NCBI GenBank assembly: GCA_947095585.1 | Contig: OX352763.1 | Span: forward strand, 119,645,287 to 119,709,286 | DNA length: 64,000 nt | From: Nephrocerus scutellatus | Lineage: Eukaryota > Arthropoda > Insecta > Diptera > Pipunculidae | Direction: 5' to 3' | In this document: in pieces, positions 46,530-57,687 of the stretch | How the letters are laid out: each line of letters starts with the position of its first letter | Position numbering within the stretch: the stretch's first letter is position 1 | Notes under the pieces: model-generated | Told to the model about the DNA's origin: nothing | The model's input: the letters and a program-made list of their open reading frames with translations, nothing else | Databases searched by the model: none | Program-made: the position numbers and the translations under genes

Positions 46530-48500
46530 GTGCCTCATGGAAGGCTGTGAAAAATGTTTTCACATCTGGAGCGGAAAGTATTGTTGGTAGAAGCCAGGCA
46601 AGGCACAGCACGTGGCTTACCGAAGATACCTGAAGGCGGATTGGAGAACGTAAGCTACTTAAAGGTCGTATTGTAGATATCCCAGCAGCAGCGAGGATCG
46701 AGTTAGAATCCATTTATAGAAGAAAAATGAGAGATGTGCAGCGTAGTGTAAGACGTGACAAGCATAGCTATATTAACAATCTGGCCTCAGAAGCGAGGAA
46801 GCAGCGAGAAGGTGCGATAGTAGAACCGTTTACAGAATCACCAAAGAGCTGACAGGTGGTCACCGCTCTAGCCAACATCCGGTGAAAGCCCTAGATGGTG
46901 CCGTACTCGTTTCAGATGAGGATCAGCTCAAGCGATGGAAGGAGCATTTCTCTACGGTCCTTAACCGTGTATTTGCTAACGATATGCACCCAAATCAAAC
47001 GGAGCTGCCGGAAGTAACAATTTCCCGAATTCGCACCTCAACTCCCAGTATAGACGAGATCGCTACCGCGATTAACGCACTAAAGAACAAGTCGGTAGGA
47101 CTAGATGGTATACCCGCAGAGCTTCTGCGTGCAGCTCCAACGACATCAGCAGAGCTTTTATATCCTCTTGTAGAGACAGCTTGGGAGGTAGAAAGTTTCC
47201 CCGACGAGTGGAAGAAGGGAATGATTGTCAAGCTCCCTAAAAAGGGTAGTCTTATGGAGTGCGAAAACTTGAGAGGCATTTGCGTTCTCCCGGCAGTTAC
47301 AAAAGTAATAGCCAAAGTAGTACTTGAGCGTATTAAGGAACATCTGGAAGATACGCTCGATGCCGAACAAGCAGGTTTCCGCACTGGATCCTCCTGTGTA
47401 GACCACATAAACACCCTGCGGATCATTATTGAACAGTGCGTTGAATTCCGGTCACCACTGCACCTGCTGTTCATAAATTTTGAGAAGGCGTTTGACAGTG
47501 TCAACCCGATAAACTAATAGCTATTATTAAAGCAGCCTATGATGGCTCTAAATGTCATGTGCTGCATAGAGGAATTCGAGATCCTAAGTGGGGTACAACA
47601 AGGTTTCATTCTATCGCCGATACTTTTTTTGTTGGTGATTAGCGATGTACTTCGCGCAGCTTTATCTACTGGAAACGGAGGAATTCGTTGGACTCTTACA
47701 TCTCAACTCAAACATCTGGATTACGCTTACGACGTTTGTTTACTCTCACACAGAATTATGGAGCTGCACCAAATGACAACAAATGTGGAGAGGGAGGCAA
47801 ATGTTGCGAGTTTGAAGATTAATGCTACCAAAGCCAAAATCATCAACCTCGGTACTAATTCAGTAACTCAAGTTAACATTGCTAGACAGCCGGTAGAGAG
47901 AGTAGAGAGTTTCCAATATCTTGGGAGTATTGTCTCGACCGAAGGTGGAACCGAACAGGACATTGTCAACCGAATCGGCAAAGCAAAATCGGTGTTTGGA
48001 ATGATGTCCATGATATGGCGAAGCAATGCGATCAGCTTAAACACCAAGCTGCGACTGTTCCGCTCAAATGTTGAATCTGTGCTGTTGTATGGGGGCAGCA
48101 CTTGGAAGGTGACCGCTACTATCACAAAAAGATTACAAACATTCGTAAATAGGTGCCTAAGGAACATCTTAAGGGCTTCCTGGCCTAACCGTATCTCTAA
48201 CGAACATCTTTACCAGAGAACTGGTCAGGAACCAATAGGGACAACCATCAAACGACGGAAGTGGCAGTGGATTGGTCATAGACTCCGAAAAGGCAACAGT
48301 TCCATAGCAAACTACGCAATGCAATGGAACCCGTTATCTCAGGATGGTAGAAGAACGGGTCGTCCGAGAAATACATGGCGCAGAACAGTTGAGGAGGAGG
48401 CACGGCAATTGGGGAAGAGTTGGAGAGAGCGATGGCGCGTAGGCGTAGTAGAGGCCCTAGGACCCACAAGGGGATACAGGACATAAAGAAGAAAGAAGAA
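46530..48500 (+). mobile_element. SR2-like RTE LINE, best preserved copy (linker, RT, C-terminal module)
   Basis: A linker (WKAVKNV, R--HSTWLTEDT, RR-KHSYINNLASEA) leads into 46882-47517: RWKEHFSTVLN, TPSIDEIATAI, VGLDGIPAELLR, WKKGMIVKLPKKGSL, EQAGFRTGSSCVDHI and INFEKAFDSVN with the first catalytic Asp changed to Asn (usual FIDFEKAFDSV). A stop follows where about 48 bp are deleted compared with the copy near 63890. From 47539 to 48486 the frame is open for 315 codons: GVQQGFILSPILF, DYAYDVCLL (47722-47733 is YAYD, not YADD), LKINATKAKI, GSIVSTEGGTEQD, LYGGSTWKVTA, KRRKWQWIGHRLRKG and GRPRNTWRRTVEEEARQLG. Known: the two Asp of YADD and the Asp of FxDFxKAFD bind catalytic metal, so this RT is probably inactive. 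A GAAGAAAGAAGAAGAAG tail ends it. The EN domain is missing (5' truncation). Confidence 0.9.
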
Positions 48501-48589
48501 GAAGCTTTTTCATCTATTTTTTAAAATTTTGATAACAAACACAACCCAAAAAAACAAAACTTTTTGTATGAAAGTGATGTGGCTACAGA

Positions 48590-48690
48590 GCCTAGGCGCC
48601 GATTTTATTCAAACCATGCACAATGTGTATATCTCCGATAAGAGAATTTCCATAAACAATTTCAATGTTATGGGTTTTTTACTATAGTGC
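48590..48690 (+). repeat. Interspersed repeat family H, short copy
   Basis: GCGCCGATTTTATTCAAACCATGCACAATGTGTATATCTCCGATAAGAGAATTTCC, matching 17370-17440 and the unit consensus. Confidence 0.62.
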
Positions 48691-51476
48691 TATATATGTA
48701 CTATAAAGTATTCAAATATTACTGCAAGGTTATTTATAACATCACTACAGCACTAGAATTATGCTAAAAATCAAAAATTAACAGCAGTCTTATAAGTGCC
48801 TCGCATTGATGAACGTCTGACAAACTTAACAACAGTTGCAATATTTCTTTTAATAACTTATAGTTATACAATCCAACTACATATAGGAACATATAATAGA
48901 ACAGAGAGAATAGAATCGTACCCGGGTTCGGTAAGAGTGTTAATCAACAGCTCTAACCGGCTACGTAATATCACAGACAATAAGGAAATATACAATCAAA
49001 ATAATTAATTAAATATAAATTAAATCATTTAAATAAAATTCTTATAAGTCCTAATTTATATTAAATACCTACCTAGGCATATCATGCAGCCAATAAAACG
49101 ATTAACAATTAAGTTATTAGGAAGCTTAGGTTTACGTTTTTTTAGTTAAATAATTAAAACTCCCTGAACGATAGGAAAGAGAAAGAATGTTAAGGTACGA
49201 CTAATAAACGAACATTTCAAATATTGTTTTAATGGAATAGTCACATTGGTCCAATGCAAATGAAAGAGCAAAGAAAGTTACCTAAACTGGGAGGGGCATA
49301 CGAATAGAGTCTGATTGTAAAGAATGAAAGCAAGCCATCCTTATACTCGTATCTCGTGTGTAGTACCAACGAACAGAAAAAGGAGGGCTGTCGTTCATCA
49401 GGTGCGATGAATAAATGCGCGCGAACAGCAAGCAAAACTAAGTAAGGGATGAAATAGATGCAAAAGAGAAAGAGCCAGTCCAATCGAGAGGGTAGCTTCC
49501 CTCCTTTTAATAAATAATCTTTTCGTAGTATATCAATACAAACCAGCCCAGAAAGAACACTCTTGTGAGCTATCTACGATAAAAGGTGATTTTTTTCCCG
49601 TCAGAGTAGTCAGATAGAAGTCGGATAATATAAAAAAAATATAGAACGGCTTATAGATAAAGGATTGTTTTATACGCTACGATTGTATACGGCTAGATAC
49701 TAACTGTTACTGTACAAAAGTATTCACCTATCATCCACCTATACACTTGTATGCCAAAGTTGTTAAATAAAAACTTTATAATTAATAATGTGATTTACAT
49801 TGCCTATAAGGACCAAATTGTGTTGATCTTTGCCAGTAAATGAACGAAGATACTTTTGAATTATACAATTTTAGAGACATAAAACTTTATGAAAATAACA
49901 GAAAACTATGTCTCAATTATGTACCTATAAACGGTAAATAGATTGGCATTTAAAAAAAACTAATGCGTTTTATTGGGCCTCTGTCGGAACACTTAATAAA
50001 AAATGGCATACCTCCACAACACAAAGGCACAACACTACTTGCTTTTACGGACGGGACCGGAATCTTCAGTAAATGTATATTAATTTATTTTTTATTTTTT
50101 TTTGCGTACTTCCATTAATTAAAATGCAATAGGCTTTTGTTTGTGTTTTCTAAGACTATCCCGTGTTCCTCAACTCAGATGTCCGTCAAATATATAGCAC
50201 TTCATGCAAGCCTGATATGTGTGTTAAATCTAAGATCTGTAAGTCGCAAGAACATATACCTTAAAGAGAGCTCAAAGATGTTTAACCGTGAGCTGTGACA
50301 AACTTTACGCAAATAAAGAGAACTAAATGGGTGTATTAATAAAAAAAGAGCCTTAAGCTTTTAAAATAAATATACATCAAAATATGGATTTTGATTGCTT
50401 TACGGGTTGTCCATGACCGCATTGGGAAATTAGATGAGTTACTAATCCGTGAAAGTAAGTATAGTTCTGATCACGAAAATTTACCCATACCCAGAACCAA
50501 ACCAAACATCATTCAAAATGAAATAATAAAATTTAAAATCTGAAAGGTCTTAACTTTTGTGCGACACTGTAATCCTTCAAATTAACGCACCTATGGATGG
50601 ATGGATGAATATTGTATGCAACGAATAACAATTGCACGATAAAGGTTCAACAAAAGGTGGTTGGAGTTTGAAGATGGATTCGTCAAGTTTTCTGCTAGGG
50701 ATATCGTCTGCAGAAACAAATATATATATATACATGTGTTTGCATCTCACATAAAAACTGATTATTACCTAAGTATAGAGAATAAAAAATGGAAATCAGA
50801 CCACCATTAAAAATCGCCATAAGCAGGAAAGCTTCCGGAATTGAGCGAGATACATATAATATACAGGATATGGGTACGTAAGCTTGAAGGTATTAAAATG
50901 ATAATCTATATCTACATGTATCTAGTTAAATAAAAAAATTATGAATTTGTGTATGTATATAATAAGGCTGTTGGGGTGCAAGTATGTAACCAATCTTGGT
51001 ATATTGTAAAATATAGTAGGTATAGGTTATATATATGTATATATACATATATATCTTTTCCTAGATCGACAATAAGGAAAATTAAAATACGGTATCGAAT
51101 TGATGCTGCAAAAAATCATTCGTATCGACTACTATAACATAAAACATGAAATAATTTGCATTCGCAATTCTGAAACTCCTAATAGATAATGATCAAACCC
51201 TAGGCAGTCGTTGAGGTTTGAAAATAATTTAAGCCGATTCAATGTTTTTTTTTGATATTTCATGATAATGTGAATACATTGTAGGTACATGCTTACCTTC
51301 GATAATGATGAATTTGCAATGGCATCTTAAGTTAATGGTATTCCGAAAATGGTTAGTTTTTAACGAACCGCACTCACAAGTGTAATAAACCATTCTTAAC
51401 TTATCTCCAAACTTAGATTCACCTCTTAAACCTTAACACAGAATAAAAAACAGCCCCTAAAAATAAAAATTAAAAA
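48691..51476. other. AT-rich stretch, nothing supported as a gene
   Basis: A plus-strand segment ending GGTCTTAACTTTTGTGCGACACTGTA (~50548-50573) resembles a Tc1-type terminus but has no partner. A/T alternating tracts are seen at 50720-50745 and 51020-51055. Confidence 0.45.
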
Positions 51477-51680
51477 CTAAAATAATCGAACATACAAATG
51501 TGTATACAATTTGAAGAAAATCGGGTTCATTTCTGAAAAATTTGTTTGGAAGCCACCCAACCCTGGGGCCCGATCATTTCCAAAAAAGTGTTGTCCACAT
51601 GCGTTTAAAATTTGATGAACTTTTACTTTTTTTATAAAAAATATATGGGTGCCCCTCGACATCGGGGCCCAATCACTTAT
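51477..51680 (-). repeat. Interspersed repeat family H, partial copy
   Basis: Reversed units: GTGTATACAATTTGAAGAAAATCGGGTT, CCTGGGGCCCGATCA, AAAAAGTGTTGTCCACATGCG and CATCGGGGCCCAATCAC. It abuts the BovB/RTE-like LINE at 51680. Confidence 0.72.
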
Positions 51681-53315
51681 TGCCGATGTAATCCAGTTTG
51701 GCATCCCTGAATTCTGAGCGTCCTACGCCATCCTTCCAGCATAGGCTTGGCGGCCTCGCTGTCGTGTTCAATAAACCCTTTCCGAGCAGGATCCTCTTCG
51801 CTCATGCGAGCTAGGTGTCCTGGCCACCGGAGCCTACCAGGTTTAATTCTCTTCACGATGTCGACATCACGGTAACGCTCGTAGATCTTATAATTATAGA
51901 ATCTCCGGAATCGTCATTCCTCACAAACGGGACCAACCTCCGTAAGAGTTTTCTCCCGAACGCGGCTAAGAGGTCAGCATGATTTTTGCTAAGTCTCGGA
52001 TCTATATGTAAGTACTGGTATGACCATTTTCTTATATACCAGCATGGATGTTATGGTTAAATTCCTGGATTTGAAGAGTCTTGACAGACTATAGTAGGCT
52101 TTGTTGGCTTTAAGCAACCGTGTGCGTATTTCTGGTTCCATGCTGTTATCGGCTACTACTATTGACCCGAGATAGTTAAAGGATTGCACTACATTAAATT
52201 CACGCTCCACTATTTAAATTGAGGGACCAATGTTGGATCTTCTACTCGTAGACGTGGCCACCGTGTACTTTGTTTTGCTCTCATTTATGTGTAGCCCCAA
52301 ATTTCGTGCCGCCTGCTCGATCTGGATGAAAGCTTCCTGTACAAGTCTTCAGTTTCTACCAACGATGTCAATATCGTCTGCGTAAGCCAGTATCTGAATG
52401 GACTTATAGATGATTGTTCCTCTCGCCGTTACGTCAGAGTCTCGGATCACTTTCTCCACGCAGGCCAGTCAAACTTCTTGTCGGAGCCCGATGTTGAATG
52501 GGCTTGATAGTGATCCGGATATTTTTACTTGACTTATATCATTGGTCATGGTCAACCTACATAGTCGTGTCAGTTTATTTGGGATACCGATGCCGAATTC
52601 TCTCATGGCTTTATAAATTTCTACTCCGGCTATGCTACGAGCATCATAGGCGGCTTTAAAATCTATAAAAAGATGGTGTAGGGAGTTTTGAAACTCTAGA
52701 CACTTTTCCATCACCTGCCTAAGGGTGTAAGTCTGATCAGTTTTTATTTGCCTGGGATGAAGCCACACTTGTATGGACCAATGATAGGTATCCTGTCTTG
52801 AAGGATAAAAAGTATGAGAAAATCTTATACGCGGTACTCAACAACGTTATACCACGATAATTGCTGCGGGCTGTGATATCTCCTTTCTTATGTATGGGGC
52901 ACGGGATGCCTCTTCGCCAATCTTCTGGCATCGCTTCTTCCTCCCATACTTGCACTATTAGTTCATGAATTGCTTGGTGTATTGCGGGGCCTCCTGTTTT
53001 AATCAGCTCCGCTGGGATACCATCAGATCTTATTATTTTTGAGCCGATTTATCGCTCTGCTAACTTCGTCTATACTTGGTGTCGGCAGCAAAGTGTGGTC
53101 TTCGGTCATTGGTGGAGCCTCCAATTCCTCAGTTAGCTGGCCATTAAACAACTCATAAAAGTGCTCTTCCCATCGCTTCAAGATACCTTTGAGATCGGCG
53201 ATCAGATTATCCTCTTTGTCTTTGTAGTATGTGTAATGCGGTGTACATTGCGTCATACCGCGGACTCTTTGGTAGAACTTCCGCGCTTGGTGCGATCCTC
53301 GCTCCCTGATGAAAA
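51680..53315 (-). mobile_element. BovB/RTE-like LINE, RT domain, decayed
   Basis: Minus strand in order: RERGSHQARKFYQRVRG, KEDNLIADLKGILKRWEEHFYELFN (~53155-53215), [46 protein letters not shown] (~52875-52950), [16 protein letters not shown], then shifted frames with LRQVMEKCLEFQNSLHHLFIDFKAAYD (~52665-52735), MTNDISQVKISGSLSSPFNI, ADDIDI region (~52375), NYLGSIVVADNSMEPEIR (~52110-52180), LFKSRNLTIT and the VKRIK--R--GHLARM tail (~51780-51860). Indels and stops abound. It ends abruptly at 51680 against a family H repeat, without its TGATGA tail. Its sequence matches 57688-58985 very closely. Confidence 0.87.
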
Positions 53316-53344
53316 AGTTTGTGCATTATCAAACTAAAAGCTAA

Positions 53345-53610
53345 ATAAGCATAATAATATGAAATTTTGCGCGACAGGCAGTTGCGGTCTAAGACCTAGC
53401 TTCTTGCGACCATTCGTGTTGTGCGTGTTATATTTTTGGCTACAAATGGAAGGGACAGACAATTTAATGTCATATCCGAAAGTCGAATTAAGAAGTTTGT
53501 CAGACACTCGCGAAAGGTGGGACCGTGAAAAATACTTTTGATGTTTCTGCGATTTGAACCTCGAATCTCCAACGCACAAACGACTAGAACCATGGCACCC
53601 GTTAAATAAG
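53345..53610 (-). repeat. tRNA-derived SINE, longest copy (head plus body)
   Basis: Minus strand: CCATGGTTCTAGTCGTTTG (A-box region), GGTTCAAATCGCAGAAACATC (B-box region, 53541-53560), AAAAGTATTTTTCACGGTCCC, CCTTTCGCGAGTGTCTGACAAAC and then ~150 bp more ending near GCGCAAAATTTCATATTATTATGC. The shared CACGGTGTCCCACCTTTCGCGA body links it to copy 1, so the family has a tRNA head and a unique body. Confidence 0.72.
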
Positions 53611-54814
53611 CATATTACTCTTTTTACTTTAAAAAGCAAATTTATAATCACTATGCGAAGCGCGGTTTAGACTTTTATATCTTATAAAAAACTTATAATA
53701 AACCACAAATTGAAAGTGTCAATTTGTTTGACAATTTTACGTTTTTATTGGAACAATTAGGCACTTTTTCCCACTATAAAACATAAGTATATTTGTGCAG
53801 TTGTGGTAGGTAGAAAGCAAACTTACATAACTGTACCCCTAGATTAATTTCAACTTGAATTCCACCCACTTATTATTGAATGAATTCATGAATCCTGATC
53901 AAATAAGGACAAATTGATTTCGGGGAAGATTTGCGCACCTCGCGCCTCTATTTCCTTATAACCAGTCACAACTATATTCGAATAACGTATACCTATATAG
54001 TACGTATAAGGACTGCTTGCTCGTTAGCTTAACGAGCCTGATGGTTGATTCGATTATTTTTAAAATTCCATGATGGGCTTCATGATTCCGGAGGTGGTGC
54101 ATTATTGTCCTTGTGCATCGAACTTATATTCGCATATATATGTATGTATGCTAGCACTTTTAACCTAGCATAATGCGATGGCACATCCTTCGTCTCATTT
54201 GTCCGGATTCCTTTGCCGTGCATATAACAGATTATTCATTCATTCGCTCATTTATATTTATTTTGTCCTTGTTAGGATTTGCTGAATTAAGTTGAGTATT
54301 AAGCAGTGGGTGGGATGATTTTTTTGTCTTTGTTATCTAACAAGAGTTCTGGAGCTCCTATCATCATCGACTGTTTAAAACACCATCATGAGAATATTAA
54401 TAGGATGTTTGGAATGCAAATGGTGTTATTGATATTTAATGAGAACTCTGCATAACATTTCTTATTTGTGTATGCACTACCTGCGTCTGCCTGCTCCGAT
54501 TGCATTCGAAAGGTTTTGAAATTAATGAGTATGTTATAAATCTCAGGTTATTACGCATCGTCCCCCAAAGCTTTATTACAATGCGGATAACGTCTTAATA
54601 TGCGATTGGTGCAATTTTCCCGATATAATTATTCGTAATAAGTACATTCTCGATGGAATGTAAAATATATAATATCATGACATTTGCTTTTTATATAGAT
54701 ACTTATATGGAAAATTTCTGATTGGAAATTACCTTAGAGTAACAAATATATTTCATTTCAGTTTTTTGATACGACTATCAAGTGCTTACTTCAACTACGA
54801 ACTTTGTGTGAAAT
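53611..54814. other. Stretch with no recognised gene
   Basis: AT-rich; no shared repeat or coding motif seen. Confidence 0.5.
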
Positions 54815-55088
54815 CGAAGGGAGAATGGATAGCTTCTTTTGCGATACATAATTTGCATGGGAGCCCCACGACCCCGCGACCCGAGGGTCCCAAATTTTAA
54901 TAGAAAGTGTTGTCATGGGAAATACACATATGTGCAAAGTTTGAATAAAATCGGGCTTTAGGAAGTGGGCTAAAAATTGATCACAAGATTCTACCACCCA
55001 GCCAGCCAGCCAAAGCCAAAGTGTGCAAAGTTTGAATAAAATCGGGCTTAAGGAAGTGGGCTAAAAATTGATTACAAGATTCTACCAC
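54815..55088 (-). repeat. Interspersed repeat family H, copy with an ~89-bp tandem duplication
   Basis: GTGCAAAGTTTGAATAAAATCGGGCTT followed by AGGAAGTGGGCTAAAAATTGAT and ACAAGATTCTACCACCCA appears twice, at 54934 and 55023, nearly identical. CATGGGAGCCCC and GTTGTCATGGGAAATACACATATG tie it to family H. Confidence 0.75.
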
Positions 55089-55600
55089 CCACTGAAGAGT
55101 AATCTGTTAAGGATATCCACATTTTCTCGGATAGCCAGGCTGCGCTAAAGTCCATGGAATCAGTCTCCACAAATTCTATTGTAACCCGGAATTGCCGATC
55201 GTCTCTTGAGGATATGGCGGAGCATTTCAACATTCACCTGTGCTGGGTGCCGGGGCATAGAGACATTCCTGGTAATTGTATGGCTGATGAACTCGCCAAA
55301 CATGGAACCACACTACCCCTATTGCCTGAATATGGTTCACTAGGCATGCCGATCGCTACGTGCTAACTCATGTAGCCCAAGCTTGATCCGAAACGCTCCA
55401 AGTGTTTGATCTCTCAAAACAGACTGCACATTAGTGCCATTATTGGTGTCATAACTGGACACTGTCTCATAGGCAAGTATGCAGAAACACTAGGAGTCTT
55501 TTCCAACGATTTCTGCAGAAGCTGCATGGATGAGGGGGAGGAAGAAACCACTCTCTACTCCATCTCTCCATCTCCATCTACTTTGTACGTGCCTTTGTAA
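55089..55600 (+). mobile_element. LOA/I-group LINE, RNase H fragment
   Basis: Encodes IHIFSDSQAALKSMESVSTNS (~55115-55180), EHFNIHLCWVPGHRDIPGNC (~55223-55280, His of PGH retained), MADELAKHGTTLPLLPEYGSL, PIATC and a stop; then KLDPKRSKCLISQNRLHISA, ITGHCLIGKYAETLGVFSNDFCRSCMDE-EEETTLYS. Compared with 41931-42857 the two copies are close relatives. 5' truncated at a family H junction and 3' truncated near 55600 before the CCTAA-like tail. Confidence 0.82.
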
Positions 55601-55734
55601 TAAAACCTATCACCTTTGTTTATCTATACGTATTAAGTCTATGTTTTGTGTGAATATAGAGGTGGCATAAAGCAGTGTTACATCTAACTTCTTATTATAA
55701 CAAAAGGCTCACGTTGAAAGTTATAAAAATCGAT

Positions 55735-56425
55735 GAGAAAAAGATAAAACGTTTATTTAACTTGACTTGATCCCTATTTGTCTGTATTATCGACTACTTT
55801 GAGGTCCTTTTTAACCACCGTCCAAACGACCTAGAGAGCGTACATTTTATTAGTGTCTAAGTCAAAATAGCACTTTTTATATTCCGCTGGTGATGCCTGT
55901 CGCGTGTGATGGGTTGAAATTTTGGTTTTTTTATCGACTCCTTCGAGGTTCTTTTTAAGCACCTTCGACACGACCTAGAGAGCTGAAATCTTGCGAGTGT
56001 CTAAGTACAAAATAGCATTTTTAATATTCCACTTGTTACGTTTGTCGTGTTTCGCATGTGGCGCGTGTGATGGTTCGAAATGCCATTTTCTCATTTTTTG
56101 AGGACCTTTTTAATCACCTTTCGCAAAACTTCATCATCATCATATTTGGCTCTACAACCGGTGTCCAGCGCTGGCCTCCCGCAAAACATCTGTACACCGG
56201 TCCCGATTTCGGGATGTCAGAGGCCAATTTTGATATCCTGACGTTTGACGCGTGTGGCGCGTGTGATTCGTGGAAAAATAAAAAATACTTTGAAATAGGC
56301 CCGACCTCGAAAACAGATATTTTGGCTATTATTACCAAAATACTAAAGGACTGTGTGTGGTGTGTGTCGATGTATACATAAAATTTGCTACCCGAAAAAC
56401 GAAGTTTTTTTACATTTACTTGTTT
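55735..56425 (-). repeat. Interspersed repeat family G, copy 5, interrupted by an RTE tail
   Basis: Starts TTTATTTAACTTGACTTGATCC and ends ACCCGAAAAACGAAGTTTTTTTACATTTACTTG. It contains GCGTG/CGCGTGTG blocks at ~55890, 56055 and 56250. A ~95-bp BovB/RTE-like tail (56129-56220) replaces part of the unit. Confidence 0.78.
56129..56220 (-). mobile_element. BovB/RTE-like LINE 3' tail nested in repeat G
   Basis: Minus strand reads CCCGAAATCGGGACCGGTG, TTTTGCGGGAGGCCAGC and GGTTGTAGAGCCAAATATGATGATGATG, the last ~90 bp of the family. No other part of the LINE is present. Confidence 0.8.
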
Positions 56426-57687
56426 TACCACCAGATATCTATCTGCCCCACACAAATTTCAAAATATGTGTAAATGATGCTGATGTTGGTTGGTTGGCTG
56501 GTTCGTTTGGTTTAGCTTACGTGTTATATTTGGCTTAAGTACAACATGAAACAAGTATGAACATTAAGGACAACGCTACATTCATCAGAGTGGAAATTCG
56601 AAATGGAATGAATGATTATCCTTGGCGATGATGTTGATATACTTTTTCTTTACCTATACAATATATGTTCATTCACTCAGCTTGCAATTTGAAAAGATAA
56701 AAAAAATTGTTAAAAGAGCGTAAACAATTATTTTCCTTTTCTTTATCCAAAGGCAGCAGAATGTGGTGCAGTGCAATAATTATCCCAGCGATTGCAATAT
56801 ATGCATATAAAATGTAAATGAGAATAATTTCTTTTGATTTCAATATTTTCCTCTTAGAGTTTCGTTTTGCGTCTTCTGCCTGAGTGTAATTTATTCTTTT
56901 GGGAGTATGTTTAGCGAGAAGATATGCATATTTTTAAGTATTTCGGCAATGCAACGATGCGATTCCTTTGAAAAACATTCTCAATGATTATGCATGTGAT
57001 GATAGGTGGAAAAACAATGACTGAACAGACTTAAGAACGGAAATTTTAAAAAACGATAATCAAAGGATTTTTATGCCAAGCAGGATGGTTATTTATTCGA
57101 TTTGAAGCTTTGAATAATTGTGATTCCCATTAACATTAAGAGTAATAGGTATCCAAGTAATTTGAAAAAAGAAAAACATTTACCAACTAGTCATGATGAG
57201 GTTAAGCTTAAAAACGCTTAGACAATAATTATTCTCCGCATATACTTCCCAGAGCGGAGTTCGCGAAATGGGCTGGCAACTAATTGTTAAAACTTCATAT
57301 TAATACCTACATATATACCTAAAAAGGATAACCTGACAGTAAACACCCTTATTCTACGAACTTAAAAATACATTTCCATTTACCTAGATGTTTAAGCCTT
57401 CTGGTTACTTAAGTCTTATCCCCCACGTCCTTATAGTCAATAAATTTCATAGACCAAGCTTATCTACTAAGGAGGTAGTTACATGAAAGTATCCATGCAA
57501 TCGTTCATAACTATTATCTTTGCAGGAAAATTAATCCACTAGAGCTCAACAAGTCCAGAAGGGGTGTTGCTCTACCTCTCATTTGCCAATGACACCTGAT
57601 CTTTCCTAAGCGCTACTTTAAGCGCGTAATATGCCTTCCCTTCTCTCGTTATATGGGAACCCAGTGTAACTGATAAAAATAGGATGC
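56426..57687. other. Stretch with no recognised gene
   Basis: AT-rich sequence without shared repeats; small frames only. Confidence 0.5.

Noticed and set aside
50545..50573. Tc1-like terminus GGTCTTAACTTTTGTGCGACACTGTA
   Set aside because: No inverted partner or transposase nearby; too short to call an element.
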